Below, piece by piece: positions 17,952 to 30,500 of a stretch of 64,000 nt of DNA. The DNA is from Stieleria neptunia (GTDB taxonomy: Bacteria > Planctomycetota > Planctomycetia > Pirellulales > Pirellulaceae): positions 4,866,865 through 4,930,864 of the forward strand of contig NZ_CP037423.1 in the NCBI RefSeq assembly GCF_007754155.1, given 5' to 3'. Every line of letters begins with the position of its first letter. Position 1 is the first letter of the stretch. Under the pieces are notes generated by a model that searched no databases, was not told the origin of the DNA, and saw only the letters and a program-made list of their open reading frames with translations. A program made the position numbers and the translations under genes.

Positions 17952-19322
17952 ATGAAAAACCGTTCCGCCAGCCTTGCCAATGTGCTCGGCGTCATCGTCT
18001 GCGTGGCCGTGGCTGCGTCGCTCGTTCCGCGCACGATTCTCAAACAGCGTGTGCAAGCGCGTTCGTCGGCCTGTTCCAACAACCTCAGGACGATCGGGCT
18101 CGCGTTTCACAACTACCATGCGGCCTACAAACAACTTCCCGCTGGCACCGGTGGAACGACCGGAAACGACGATCCGGCCAAGAGCAACCAAGGCTTGTTG
18201 GGACCGCTGGTCGGCGTCCTTCCATTCTGTGAACAGCAGAGACTTTGGGAGCACGTGGCGAACCCTCATGAGAACAAGCGGACCGGAGTGGTCTTCCCGC
18301 CGATGGGACCGATCCCCTTGTTCGACCCCGCGGTTTACGAACCTTGGGGGCGCGGCCCCGACATCTATCGGTGTCCCGAGGCGCATCCCGGCGATCAAGC
18401 CGAGTCAACCGAGGTGATCCGTTCGCTGCAGCTTCCGATCACCGCGATGGGTGTGACCGCCGACTATGTTGCCAGTTACGGTGACGGAACGGTGCTGCAA
18501 GGCAAGGTGGTTCAGGGTCGGCCCGATGCGAACGAGTCGCGGAATCGGCGCGCCGCCAACCGCGGCGCGTTCATGACCAGCCAGTCAATGAAGTTCCGCG
18601 ACTTTCTTGACGGATTGTCGAATACGATTCTTTATTCCGAAGTCGTGTCGAGTCAAAAACGCGATCCCGGGGTCAGCGAGATCATTCGCGACGTCCGCGG
18701 TTTGAGCCAAGCGCCGGTAGCATGCTTGCGTGCGGCCGAAGCAGATGGAAAGCAATTTTGGGAGTTTGGACGGGGCAGCTGCTGGGCCGACGGCCGGCCG
18801 GTTTACACCGGGTTCCAAACCGTCCTGCCGCCAAATTCACCCTCCTGCACTTCGCAGCACGGGATAGACGAACCGATTGTTTCGGCAAGCAGTCTGCATG
18901 CTGACGGCGTTCACGTTTTGATCGCCGATGGATCGGTCGTCTTCATCACCGACAACATTGACGCGGGAGACGCCTCCAAGGCCGGGGTGGGCCTCGGCCC
19001 TGGCTACACGTCGCCTGGAATGCCCAGCCCGTACGGATTGTGGGGCGCGCTGGGGACGAGGGCAAGCGCGGAGAGAATCGATGTGCAATTTCCGCAGGCG
19101 ACTTCCAGGCCTCGTTCGTCCAACCGTGGATCGATGAACACGTCGGTCTGGACCGACAAAACGAGTGGAGCCCAACTGACGGCAGAATTCATCGAAATCA
19201 AAGACCGGAAAACGATTCGACTGAAACACGCATCCGGGACGATCCACGAAGTGCCCCTGCACACGCTGATTCCATCGGACATTTACCGAGCGGTCGAAAT
19301 GGACGTGATGAAAAAGAACTAG
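17952..19322 (+). CDS. DUF1559 domain protein with C-terminal SHD1-like domain (paralogue)
   Basis: 456 residues. An N-terminal helix (SLANVLGVIVCVAVAASLV) is followed by the DUF1559 core: CSNNLRTIGLAFHNYHAAY, FRDFLDGLSNTILYSEV, SSLHADGVHVLIADGSVVFI and PSPYGLWGALGTRAS, almost identical to the closing motif of the preceding gene. The last 60 residues (VWTDKTSGAQLTAEFIEI, TIRLKHASGTIHEVPLHTL) match the SHD1 pattern W-T-D..G..-A-x-F-x-G. The ATG at 17952 is preferred to a TTG at 17940. Tandem paralogy with the previous gene suggests local duplication. Confidence 0.85.
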   Translation: MKNRSASLANVLGVIVCVAVAASLVPRTILKQRVQARSSACSNNLRTIGLAFHNYHAAYKQLPAGTGGTTGNDDPAKSNQGLLGPLVGVLPFCEQQRLWEHVANPHENKRTGVVFPPMGPIPLFDPAVYEPWGRGPDIYRCPEAHPGDQAESTEVIRSLQLPITAMGVTADYVASYGDGTVLQGKVVQGRPDANESRNRRAANRGAFMTSQSMKFRDFLDGLSNTILYSEVVSSQKRDPGVSEIIRDVRGLSQAPVACLRAAEADGKQFWEFGRGSCWADGRPVYTGFQTVLPPNSPSCTSQHGIDEPIVSASSLHADGVHVLIADGSVVFITDNIDAGDASKAGVGLGPGYTSPGMPSPYGLWGALGTRASAERIDVQFPQATSRPRSSNRGSMNTSVWTDKTSGAQLTAEFIEIKDRKTIRLKHASGTIHEVPLHTLIPSDIYRAVEMDVMKKN

Positions 19323-19424
19323 CCGGGAAACTGACCGCGGACGAATCAAACTCCGTTCACACGGTTTGACTTCAAGCCCTGCAACCACCGCAACGCCCGG
19401 ACCCGCCAGACGCCTGCCAAGGAG

Positions 19425-19700
19425 ATTGCCACGATAGAGCGCAAAGAACGCAAAAGGTCGCGCGGAGAAGCAATCGAACCGCCCGTCGATCATCCGTTTG
19501 ATGTACCTCGGAGAAAATTTTTTGCAGCGTCCAAATCGTCCCGCGCCGCCGGCACCCCAAGCACCGTTCTTCCCTTTTGCATCCTTTGTGCTCTTTCGCG
19601 TCCAAATGCTCCATGTCGTGGTCATTCCCCACGACCTGCCAAACGGTATCTGGGTATCGAGAGATTGCCACGATAGAGCGCAAAAGCTTTGGGCTGATCC
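19425..19700. repeat. Family B repeat, partial copies
   Basis: Contains AGATTGCCACGATAGAGCGC, GCAAAAGGTCGCGCGGAGAA and a CCCCACGACCTGCCAAACGG segment that also form the tandem array at 35425-35970. The gap 19323-20134 otherwise shows no gene. Confidence 0.7.
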
Positions 19701-19996
19701 GGAACCGGGGTCGCCGATTGCGAACCGCCAAACCGGGGCCTGCATCAATTTCAACTTAGAACGATTTGCGGAGTCGTTGGTGTCCAGCCTTCAGGCGCAT
19801 CCCCTCGATCCAAAGGATCACTCTCCGCGATCCCGCCTGCCGCGCCACCGACAACACTCCCTGCCGCGACACGTAAACCCCTTTCCGCTTGTTCGATGGC
19901 GGCCGCTTTCAGCCAGCCAATTCACCCTGGCTGCGCCTCGCTCCTCACGCTTTGGACCCCGCAGTTCTCTTCGAAGAAAGGCCTAAGCGTTGGAGT

Positions 19997-20024
19997 GCAG
20001 CGGTTGCCGCGCGGCAACCGCTGC
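19997..20024. terminator. 12-bp perfect hairpin at the leader-distal end of the CRISPR array
   Basis: GCAGCGGTTGCC, a GCGC loop, then GGCAACCGCTGC, 110 bp beyond the last repeat in the direction of array transcription. It lacks a U-tract, so termination or RNA stabilisation of the precursor crRNA is only a suggestion. Confidence 0.4.
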
Positions 20025-20134
20025 CATGAAGCCGCTCAGCCACTCCGCCATCGCGGTGCAAACTAGATCCTCTCTTGAAATCCGCGCGTGGGACGCGACC
20101 CTGAAACGTTGGTCGATAAGCAACCAGAGAACGT

Positions 20135-23854
<3,720 letters not shown>

Positions 23855-24048
23855 GCCGGGAGTATAAACGATTGCGGAGGCGGGGTTTAGGTTCAATGTT
23901 CCGCGAACCGGGACGGCTTGTCGCATATTTCCCTGTGCGTTTAGCTTGACGCGCATTCTGAACCCGCATTTAGCCGCCCCAAACGCATTCGCGAACCGCC
24001 CCGGAATCGCGTCACCACTTGGGGTTCGCGGATGATGCCCGGCAGCGT
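23855..24048 (-). promoter_or_regulatory. CRISPR leader
   Basis: The 194 bp between the cas2 stop and the first repeat contain no gene. On the minus strand a TATACT motif lies about 10 bp before the first repeat, but no good -35 is correctly spaced. Three variants of a GTTCGCGG/CCGCGAAC motif in both orientations could be binding sites for leader factors. Confidence 0.7.
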
Positions 24049-24339
24049 TCAAACGATCAGTGGACCTTCGGTGTCCAACGATGGCTTGGCACCGACGTGC
24101 TCCACCTTCGCGCCGTAGTCATTTCCCAACTGATAGAACCGCAAACTGTCCTCCAGCGGTTCACAGGCCTCGATCAATCGCTTCCGGCATTCCGCCCATT
24201 GCGCCGGATTGACATGCAGCTCAAACACCGAATTCTGCACCCGCTGACCGAAATCCAGACAAATCTTTGCCACCCGACGCAATCGACGCTTGCCCGCCGA
24301 GTTCACCGTCGCGACGTCATAAGTCACCAACACATGCAT
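24049..24339 (-). CDS. cas2: CRISPR-associated endoribonuclease/integrase subunit Cas2
   Basis: 96 residues with the Cas2 ferredoxin fold: first strand HVLVTYDVATVNSAGKRRLR with the conserved Asp8, CLDFGQRVQNSVFELHV and the Arg/Tyr-rich LRFYQLGNDY. With Cas1 it forms the spacer-integration complex. It is the last cas gene before the leader; its ATG lies 6 bp after the cas1 stop. Confidence 0.97.
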   Translation of the reverse strand: MHVLVTYDVATVNSAGKRRLRRVAKICLDFGQRVQNSVFELHVNPAQWAECRKRLIEACEPLEDSLRFYQLGNDYGAKVEHVGAKPSLDTEGPLIV

Positions 24340-24345
24340 GACACT

Positions 24346-25371
24346 CTACTTCCATATGAACGGGGGATACTGATCCAAATCGCCACGCAAATGCCGGGCC
24401 AGCAACCGAGCCTGCAAGTGAACCAACATGCCGATCGAAACCTTCTCGCCCAAGAACGGATGCTCGATTTCATCCTGCTTGCGAGTTTGGTACGCCGTCA
24501 GCACCGTCTTGCGCGTTTCATCATCCATTCGTACCGCACCCGATTCGGTCGTTTCGAAGCCCCGTCCGTTGACCTGCTTGCGGTTGACCAGCGAAAGCGC
24601 CAGCCGATCCGCCAAGAACGGACGAAACTCCTCCATCAAATCCAACGCCAAACCGGGACGCCCCGGCCGATCGCGATGCAAAAACCCGACCGCCGCGTCC
24701 AACCCTGTCGCCTCGCACGCGCTCCGCGCATCATGCATCAACAACGCGTAAATAAAACTCATCAACGCATTCATCGCATCCAACGGTGGCCGGCGCGAAC
24801 GCTTGGTGAACGCAAATTCCGGCACCGAGACCAACTCGCTGAACGCCGAAAAATATCGCGATGCCGACTCGCCTTCATAGCCTCGAACGGTGTCCACATC
24901 GTCCGACTGGCGGATCAAATTTAACGTCCCGGCCATCCCCTTTGCCACGGCTCTCAAACGTTCGGCCGCCTCCGCGGACTTCTGGTCTCGGGCACCTCGC
25001 AACAACACACTTCTGGCATTGGCGATCTTTCCCAACACAACGTTCTTAGCAATCTCTGCGGTCGCCGCCGCCTCGTCGGCGGCACGGTACTGCTGCCGAC
25101 GCAGCAAGACGTTCCCGGGTGAATACCCGACGACCGAGGCAAGGAACTTTCCGTTGGGCGTGAGCAACGACAAGGTGACGCCTGAATCGGCACAGGCACC
25201 GGCGAGCGCCGAGCTGAATCCGACGCGTCCGAAGCAGACGATGCCGTCGAGGTTGTGCAGCGGAATCCGCAGCCTCGTTTCGTTCTCGATTCGGACCGCG
25301 ACCGCCTGACCGTCTTTGGCCAGGTAGCTCCCTTCGGTGGTCACGAACAGCGTATTGAGATGGCGTTTCAT
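24346..25371 (-). CDS. cas1: CRISPR integrase Cas1, type I-C
   Basis: 341 residues. N-terminal beta domain ([35 protein letters not shown]) and C-terminal helical domain with the metal-binding residues: Glu in [15 protein letters not shown], His in [21 protein letters not shown] and Asp/Glu in [14 protein letters not shown]. These are the residues that hold the active-site metal for spacer integration. The sequence follows the I-C subfamily. It starts 9 bp after cas4 and ends 6 bp before cas2, a compact adaptation module. Confidence 0.97.
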   Translation of the reverse strand: MKRHLNTLFVTTEGSYLAKDGQAVAVRIENETRLRIPLHNLDGIVCFGRVGFSSALAGACADSGVTLSLLTPNGKFLASVVGYSPGNVLLRRQQYRAADEAAATAEIAKNVVLGKIANARSVLLRGARDQKSAEAAERLRAVAKGMAGTLNLIRQSDDVDTVRGYEGESASRYFSAFSELVSVPEFAFTKRSRRPPLDAMNALMSFIYALLMHDARSACEATGLDAAVGFLHRDRPGRPGLALDLMEEFRPFLADRLALSLVNRKQVNGRGFETTESGAVRMDDETRKTVLTAYQTRKQDEIEHPFLGEKVSIGMLVHLQARLLARHLRGDLDQYPPFIWK

Positions 25372-25380
25372 CGGCGAAAC

Positions 25381-26058
25381 TCAATCCGAAAGGGGTTCGG
25401 TGGCGCGGAGGTGGGCTTTTAGTTGACGGCTGACAAATCGGCTGACGTCGCGCTCGCCGGACGTTGCCGTCGGCAGGCAGAGTTCGATCAGCGAACATTT
25501 TTTGCAAGCTTTGGTGAAGACGGCCGCCGGCGTCTCGTGCTCGCGAATCATGGTGCGCAACCGATCGATCGTCGTCAGCGTCGTGTCCCGCAGCGCTTCA
25601 TCGATTCTGACGTTCTGACGCCGTCGTTTGGTCCCGTAAAAGAGCGCACCTTCGGTAACCTCGGTGCCACACATTTCCTCCAAACAGAGGGCTTGGGCAC
25701 AAAGCTGGACGCGATCGGAGTCGTCTTTCTTGGGTCGTCCACGCTTGTATTCGACGGGCACGATCCGCTGAATTTGTCTGGCGTCATCGAGATGGAACTC
25801 AACGACGTCGGCTTGGCCGATCAGCCCCAGCTCGAGCGATCGGATCGGCAAGGCACGCTCGATCCGAACGGAGCCTGCGCCGGTGTTGTCAAGCGCGTGC
25901 TGCGGCGTATCGGCCTTTTCATGCAAGTGCGATCCTTCGACCGTCAACTGGTTTTCTGCCCACAATTGTTCGACGTGGATCAACGCGCATTGGCGGGGGC
26001 AGAACAGCAGGTGCTGTAGCGCCGAGATCGGCAACAAGTCGTCTTCGTGGTAGCTCAC
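25381..26058 (-). CDS. cas4: CRISPR-associated exonuclease Cas4
   Basis: 225 residues with the RecB-like nuclease fold. The four cluster cysteines are split in the usual way: one in LLFCPRQCALIH near the N-terminus and the remainder in CKKCSLIELCLP near the C-terminus, for an iron-sulfur cluster. Catalytic motifs are the Asp of IGQADVVEFH and the E-x-K of VPVEYKRGRPKK, followed by QLCAQALCLEEM. In I-C systems Cas4 trims prespacers so that they carry the correct PAM. The start is GTG with a GGAGG site upstream. It begins 21 bp after the inserted kinase-like gene, so it may depend on read-through. Confidence 0.96.
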   Translation of the reverse strand: MSYHEDDLLPISALQHLLFCPRQCALIHVEQLWAENQLTVEGSHLHEKADTPQHALDNTGAGSVRIERALPIRSLELGLIGQADVVEFHLDDARQIQRIVPVEYKRGRPKKDDSDRVQLCAQALCLEEMCGTEVTEGALFYGTKRRRQNVRIDEALRDTTLTTIDRLRTMIREHETPAAVFTKACKKCSLIELCLPTATSGERDVSRFVSRQLKAHLRATEPLSD

Positions 26059-26079
26059 ATGCGTCGCGCCTCCGCGGGG

Positions 26080-26583
26080 TCAGGTGTTGTTCCGGAAACG
26101 GATATTTCCGGGATTGACGTCGGCGATGTAGATCCCGAAGGACTCAAATTCGGCCAAGATTTCTTGGACAACCGGCCAATTCTCTTCAAAGTCTTCGCAC
26201 TTCTGCTCCCGCCAATCCCGCCAGACTTCAGGCGTGTAATCCGGCGGCCGGTCCAAATACGCCCCGCCAAAGTCCAAACAAAACGGGGGGCTGACGATGG
26301 TCATCTCGATGGCGAGTAAATCGTCGTCGAAATGAACGAGAATAGGAACACGGAGGCCCTGTACATGGGTGATTTCTAGATCTGACAATCGCAGATAGAC
26401 ATCGCGTTCACGAAAATAGGCATTCGAGCGTTCGTGAAATTTCACAGCGACGTGTTGCTGGGATAGATTAGAGCAGACGACTACGCTACCCTGCGTGCCC
26501 TGGCCAAGGCCGGACACCACGATCAATTTTCGAAGTTCCGTGTACGTCTTCAAACGCGATTCGATTGACTCAGGAAGATCCAT
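26080..26583 (-). CDS. Small protein kinase-like protein inserted in the cas operon
   Basis: 167 residues from the ATG at 26583. It has kinase-fold signatures: glycine-rich loop GLGQGTQGSVVV, a putative ATP lysine in HVAVKFHER, a glutamate in YFRERDVYLRL, the hinge-like DDDLLAIEMTIVSPPFCLDF and a shortened catalytic loop DVNPGN (Asp...Asn) near the C-terminus. The IEM-x-IV-x-PP...LDFG-x-YLDRPPDY block marks a family of small bacterial kinase-like proteins of unknown role. The C-lobe is cut short right after the catalytic loop. The open frame continues upstream, but that part is Ser/Pro-rich and antisense to a more convincing plus-strand gene. It is not a known cas gene. Confidence 0.75.
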   Translation of the reverse strand: MDLPESIESRLKTYTELRKLIVVSGLGQGTQGSVVVCSNLSQQHVAVKFHERSNAYFRERDVYLRLSDLEITHVQGLRVPILVHFDDDLLAIEMTIVSPPFCLDFGGAYLDRPPDYTPEVWRDWREQKCEDFEENWPVVQEILAEFESFGIYIADVNPGNIRFRNNT

Positions 26584-26590
26584 GATCTCG

Positions 26591-26830
26591 ATGCCTAAGA
26601 CTTTTTCGGCTGACGTCGAGCTGTACCTGAAGATGAATGGAAGCCGGTATGAATTGGGACATTTGGGACCTGGATTTGCGTTACTTGCCGAGCAAGAATC
26701 GGTAGGCGAAGGGATCGGGGAAATTGAAATGATCATCGATGGAAAGGCAACTCGACTCGAGATTCGGGTCACAGCCCCGCCGTCCGCGGAAAGCCGGCGA
26801 TTTGAATTCGAATCGGCATCGTCTGAGTAA
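26591..26830 (+). CDS. Small hypothetical protein, divergent partner of the kinase-like gene
   Basis: 79 residues on the strand opposite to all cas genes. The sequence looks like a genuine small beta-rich protein: VELYLKMNGSRYELGHLGPG, then FALLAEQE and GEIEMIIDGKATRLEIRV. The antisense frame over the same bases is low-complexity and unlike protein. Small proteins of this pattern are, to my recollection, found beside kinase-like genes of the same type. Its ATG is only 7 bp from the divergent kinase ATG, which leaves no room for separate promoters between them, and its stop is 1 bp from the convergent stop of the Cas11-nuclease gene. Function unknown. Confidence 0.6.
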   Translation: MPKTFSADVELYLKMNGSRYELGHLGPGFALLAEQESVGEGIGEIEMIIDGKATRLEIRVTAPPSAESRRFEFESASSE

Positions 26831-26831
26831 T

Positions 26832-27659
26832 CTACTGGGGATTCTTGGAATCTATCCAGGAAATCCAAGTCTGAATTTTTTCCAGTAGCTGGTCCACCTG
26901 AACTTGTGATTGCAATTCGTCGGGTGTCACATCGAGCAAGGTGAATTTGGTAAGACTTACAGGATACGTATCCCCCGTTGCCGCAACCAAGTCACGAAAT
27001 TCCTTGCCACCTAGACCGCGTGTCAATCGCTTCAACTTCCAGCGCCAATTCTTGTGATAGCGAACGTCGTCCAGCAGTCCTGTGTACTCTATCAGCAGGC
27101 GGAAACCGAATCGTTCGATAGTGAAATCTGGCTCGACTTGTTTTTTTTCACCATCGGGATCGGACAGTTTTATTGGGACATTCAACGGTTCTTCGTAGCA
27201 ATATTTGACACCGTTTTGGAAAAGTAGATCAGCAATCGTCCGTTCGCCCAGGCTCTTCACGATTGTTCCATCGCTGCTCTTGTAACGCCCGTTTTTGTAA
27301 CGACCGACAACCACGCCGCACTGGTGAAAATATCCAAGCTGGAACTCAGCCTTCCCCTTCAATGTCAGCACTGACGGCAAGCGATCGATCTGTCCGTACG
27401 TGCGAATCAATGCAGCACGCAAATCATATCGATGCTTACGAACGGGCAAACGCCTCAAACGCTTCATCGCAATGTCACAAACAGTCGGGAGCACCCGAGC
27501 GGGACAATCCGTAGCGGCTGAAAAATAACGTGATGAAAACGTCGAATTCAAATCTGGTGAATCCAGATCTTGGATCTGTTGAAAAAGAGCCATCAGCCTT
27601 CCAGCGTGGTAGGCCGACGAACTATGAAATTCATTCAGTCCGACATGCTTGGTGTTCAT
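26832..27659 (-). CDS. Cas11c-like domain fused to PD-(D/E)XK nuclease-like domain
   Basis: 275 residues. Residues about 15-116 align with the last 115 residues of the Cas8c encoded upstream: AYHAGRL against AYQIGRL, then [16 protein letters not shown] against [24 protein letters not shown] against IQRFPSNL, and LGYFHQ against LGFYQQ. In type I-C that Cas8c region is the small subunit (Cas11c). After a basic linker ([10 protein letters not shown]) comes a PD-(D/E)XK-type domain: Glu139 in [13 protein letters not shown], Asp178 in [11 protein letters not shown], and Glu191 in LLIEYTG, with a lysine-rich helix following. This resembles nuclease domains attached to UvrD/helicase-IV-like proteins. 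Its ATG overlaps the cas7 stop by 4 bp (ATGA), so it is translationally coupled to Cascade. The combination is not a standard cas gene. Confidence 0.85.
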   Translation of the reverse strand: MNTKHVGLNEFHSSSAYHAGRLMALFQQIQDLDSPDLNSTFSSRYFSAATDCPARVLPTVCDIAMKRLRRLPVRKHRYDLRAALIRTYGQIDRLPSVLTLKGKAEFQLGYFHQCGVVVGRYKNGRYKSSDGTIVKSLGERTIADLLFQNGVKYCYEEPLNVPIKLSDPDGEKKQVEPDFTIERFGFRLLIEYTGLLDDVRYHKNWRWKLKRLTRGLGGKEFRDLVAATGDTYPVSLTKFTLLDVTPDELQSQVQVDQLLEKIQTWISWIDSKNPQ

Positions 27660-28591
27660 ACCCACTCCTCCACGTTGACGCCAGAAGGCAAATCGATGTC
27701 ATCGACGACAATTTGATAGTCACTTGCGTTTCGAGGCGGTCGACTGCCTTCGATTGACTCTGCCCAACCTCCGATTGGTTGAATCCCTTCGCCGACTGAA
27801 ACTTCGACTCGTCGAAACAACTCGTCGGCGCGGGCCGAACCTAGCTTTGAATCATGTCTGAACGCGATACACCGAACCGGACGCATGTTTGCACGTGCCG
27901 CGCTACGGTCGATCTCAAACATTTGTGAAAGCGATTGCTTCAGCAGTTCCAAATCCTCCTCGCTGAATCCGGTTCTGTCTGCGAGATGCGGACTGACATA
28001 CATGTGCACACGATACAATCCGTAGGGGACTGTAAATTTCCGGCCCATCGTGCGGTTGCCGCCCTTTTGCTTTTCCGCCTCTTTTTCGGTAGTCACCGCA
28101 CATCGCGTCACTGCAAATTCCTGGGGAACCACCGGATGAATGCTACGGGCAATCCCCAGTTGAACTGGCCCACGGACTTGTCCGCAATTGATGTCCGTGG
28201 TCATCACGGCTCCGAAAGTGCGAATGTCGAAAAAATTGTGGCACATCCACTCTGTCAATTCCTGTTGCTTTTCCTTAGCAGACGACAATCGGTTCCGGTC
28301 TTTCTTCGCGACCTTCGGCGCAACGGCCTCCCACGCAAGCGCATGTTGATTGTTCAGGACAGCACGCTCCTTCACGTAGATTTCATAGGGCGGCTGGCAC
28401 TCCTTCAGCAGTCCAACAAAGTTGCGGATCTTGCGTTTTAGACATACATCCGTAACCAGCCCCTGCCCTGTCTCCGGATCAACACGCGGCATGTTTCCCG
28501 CGTCGGGGTCTCCGTTGGGATTCCCATCCGTAATGTCAAAGAAGAAAACAATGTCGTAGCGATTGGTGATCGGTGTGGATGGTTTGTTCAT
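27656..28591 (-). CDS. cas7: Type I-C Cascade backbone subunit Cas7 (Csd2)
   Basis: 311 residues. Starts [20 protein letters not shown], the Csd2 RRM-like strand and loop, followed by [36 protein letters not shown] and [14 protein letters not shown]. Multiple copies coat the crRNA spacer. A GGAG site lies about 8 nt before the ATG. It follows cas8c after 51 bp, and its stop is overlapped by the next gene. Confidence 0.97.
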   Translation of the reverse strand: MNKPSTPITNRYDIVFFFDITDGNPNGDPDAGNMPRVDPETGQGLVTDVCLKRKIRNFVGLLKECQPPYEIYVKERAVLNNQHALAWEAVAPKVAKKDRNRLSSAKEKQQELTEWMCHNFFDIRTFGAVMTTDINCGQVRGPVQLGIARSIHPVVPQEFAVTRCAVTTEKEAEKQKGGNRTMGRKFTVPYGLYRVHMYVSPHLADRTGFSEEDLELLKQSLSQMFEIDRSAARANMRPVRCIAFRHDSKLGSARADELFRRVEVSVGEGIQPIGGWAESIEGSRPPRNASDYQIVVDDIDLPSGVNVEEWV

Positions 28592-28642
28592 GGCCTGTTC
28601 TCCAATGGGATTGTATAGGGGGAAGATTGTCTATTGATTTCA

Positions 28643-30499
28643 TCAAGCTGAACCGGCCTCAGGGTCCGGTTCTTGCAAACGAAAAAAGTGCTGACGTTGT
28701 TGGTAGAAACCGAGCAGAGCGAGTGCTTGCTCGCGATCGGACAAATTCGAAGGAAATCTTTGAATTTGCAAAAAGATGTCCGCTACGCTTCGCTCGAAAG
28801 TCCGCCGCGTACGTACTTTTCGTTGTCGCGCCTCGGCTGGGTCCTCCGGCAAATTCGTCCTATGCAACTGGTAAAGTTTCACCAGACGCGGAATGACTGA
28901 TGCAGGAGTCGCGACAGCAACGGATAACATTCGTGCCGCAGCGGACTCCTTGATGCGATTGTCTGTTGATGCAAGATGCACGAGATCCAATGCCCCCAGC
29001 AGTCGTCCAATCTGATAGGCATTCGACGGCATTTCTTGATTGAGCGAGTAATCAACGAACCGCTGACCTGCCCTCGCTACACCAATCTCAGATGTGTCCG
29101 TCGATCGTTCGGGTTGTCGCAGGCGAACGCTTCGATTGAGACACGCCTTCAGTATTGCTGCTCGAATGGGTGTAACGTTTCGATCGACGCGGCAGCGGCG
29201 GACGACACTCCGCCACAGTTCATCAGGATACTTCGCACCCTGAAGAATCGATCGTGTGATCGCGCCGGCGAGTTCTGGGGGCGTCTCTTTTGGATCTCGA
29301 ACGGTTTGTGAAGCCAGCGAACGAACAACGGGAAATCGATTGTCAGACAAGCCTGCAATTCTGAGATCGTCCACGTGAACGGCTAACCGATTGGCCCAGA
29401 CCTCAACAGAATCGTTCCACCAAAATCTCACGCTCAGGCGACTCTTGTTCGGTGAAAGCCCGAGGACATAAAAGCCCGCATTGGCATCGCTGATCTGATC
29501 AGCCAACGTCCCATCACGGGCCGCTTGAAGAAAGTGTTTGATCCGGTCGATCAAAACAAGATCATCTGATGTTGGTTCTTTCGGTGTCGGAGATTCTGCA
29601 AATAGCTCGAATGCTAAATCTTCTGCTTCGGTGCTCGGAGAGTCACTCCAAAACAACATGGTTGCATCGCCAATCTGCACACGACGTGATGAGTCTGCCA
29701 GCAGATAGTTCAGCGCGGTCGTGTATTGAAACGCTTCCGTTTCACTCAGCGGTGAGTTGAAACTCTGCTTCTTTCCGTAGCTCTCGAAAGACACCTGGTT
29801 GAAGCTCACAATCGCTGCACCGGTTGTCCCGGCACCAGCAACGCCCTTGATCGGCGGATGGAGTCTCGCGATTGGCTTGACTCGTCCGTCGACCAGAGAA
29901 GGCGCCGTGACCGAATGCTCACTCGTATCCTGTGAGCGTTGACTCCAATACTCAATCAGTCTTGGAGATTGATGGACATATGCAGTTTCGCCTTCGATTT
30001 GAAAGACAAGGTTTTTCCCAACGATTGAATCCCAGTTTTCGATTTTAACCGCCGCTTCGGGTTGCCAGCTGTCCAAGAAGCGAACGACCGCTGCCAAGCT
30101 TTCGTCATCGGTAGTTTCAGCAACTTCGCGATGGAAAGCCTTGAACGCATCAAACAACATGCCAGCGCGCTTAGCCTTCCCCTTGTCATCAGCTCCAAGA
30201 ACGTAACCGGTGTTGTCCCACAAGAAATTGGGTTGTATCGCGGTTCCACTGCGGCTACCCGAGTCGAAGAGCAGCATTTGCCTGGGAACGAGCTTGCCAC
30301 GCGCATTTTGCTGTTGTACTGACCGAAAAGCCGAAAGTGATCCATCGCGTCGAAGGACGATTGCAAAATGAACCTTCTGACTAGCAAATCCCGGACGTGC
30401 AATTGTATGGTTGTCATCATCTGCCAATCGTTGATACAGCCCGATAAGGGAAGGCACAATCCCATGTCGCGGCGGTAGGGGGGCATTAGCCATGCTCAT
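28643..30499 (-). CDS. cas8c: Type I-C Cascade large subunit Cas8c (Csd1)
   Basis: 618 residues from the ATG at 30499, one base after the cas5c stop. Csd1 landmarks: PSLIGLYQRLADD near the N-terminus, FLWDNTGYVLGADDKGKAKR, GAAIVSFNQVSFESYGKKQS, TMLFWSDSP, FYVLGLSPNKSRLSVRFWW, and a C-terminal helical domain beginning NQEMPSNAYQIGRLLGAL. Cas8c recognises the PAM. In I-C the C-terminal domain is also made separately as Cas11c from an internal start; here an in-frame ATG at 29032 would yield 129 residues, close to the known size, though no strong ribosome-binding site precedes it. This C-terminal domain is the one duplicated in the nuclease fusion downstream. Confidence 0.96.
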   Translation of the reverse strand: MSMANAPLPPRHGIVPSLIGLYQRLADDDNHTIARPGFASQKVHFAIVLRRDGSLSAFRSVQQQNARGKLVPRQMLLFDSGSRSGTAIQPNFLWDNTGYVLGADDKGKAKRAGMLFDAFKAFHREVAETTDDESLAAVVRFLDSWQPEAAVKIENWDSIVGKNLVFQIEGETAYVHQSPRLIEYWSQRSQDTSEHSVTAPSLVDGRVKPIARLHPPIKGVAGAGTTGAAIVSFNQVSFESYGKKQSFNSPLSETEAFQYTTALNYLLADSSRRVQIGDATMLFWSDSPSTEAEDLAFELFAESPTPKEPTSDDLVLIDRIKHFLQAARDGTLADQISDANAGFYVLGLSPNKSRLSVRFWWNDSVEVWANRLAVHVDDLRIAGLSDNRFPVVRSLASQTVRDPKETPPELAGAITRSILQGAKYPDELWRSVVRRCRVDRNVTPIRAAILKACLNRSVRLRQPERSTDTSEIGVARAGQRFVDYSLNQEMPSNAYQIGRLLGALDLVHLASTDNRIKESAAARMLSVAVATPASVIPRLVKLYQLHRTNLPEDPAEARQRKVRTRRTFERSVADIFLQIQRFPSNLSDREQALALLGFYQQRQHFFRLQEPDPEAGSA

Positions 30500-30500
30500 T

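Noticed and set aside
26584..26868. N-terminal extension of the kinase-like protein up to 26868
   Set aside because: The extension is Ser/Pro-rich low-complexity sequence antisense to a much more protein-like plus-strand frame; the ATG at 26583 directly precedes the kinase fold.
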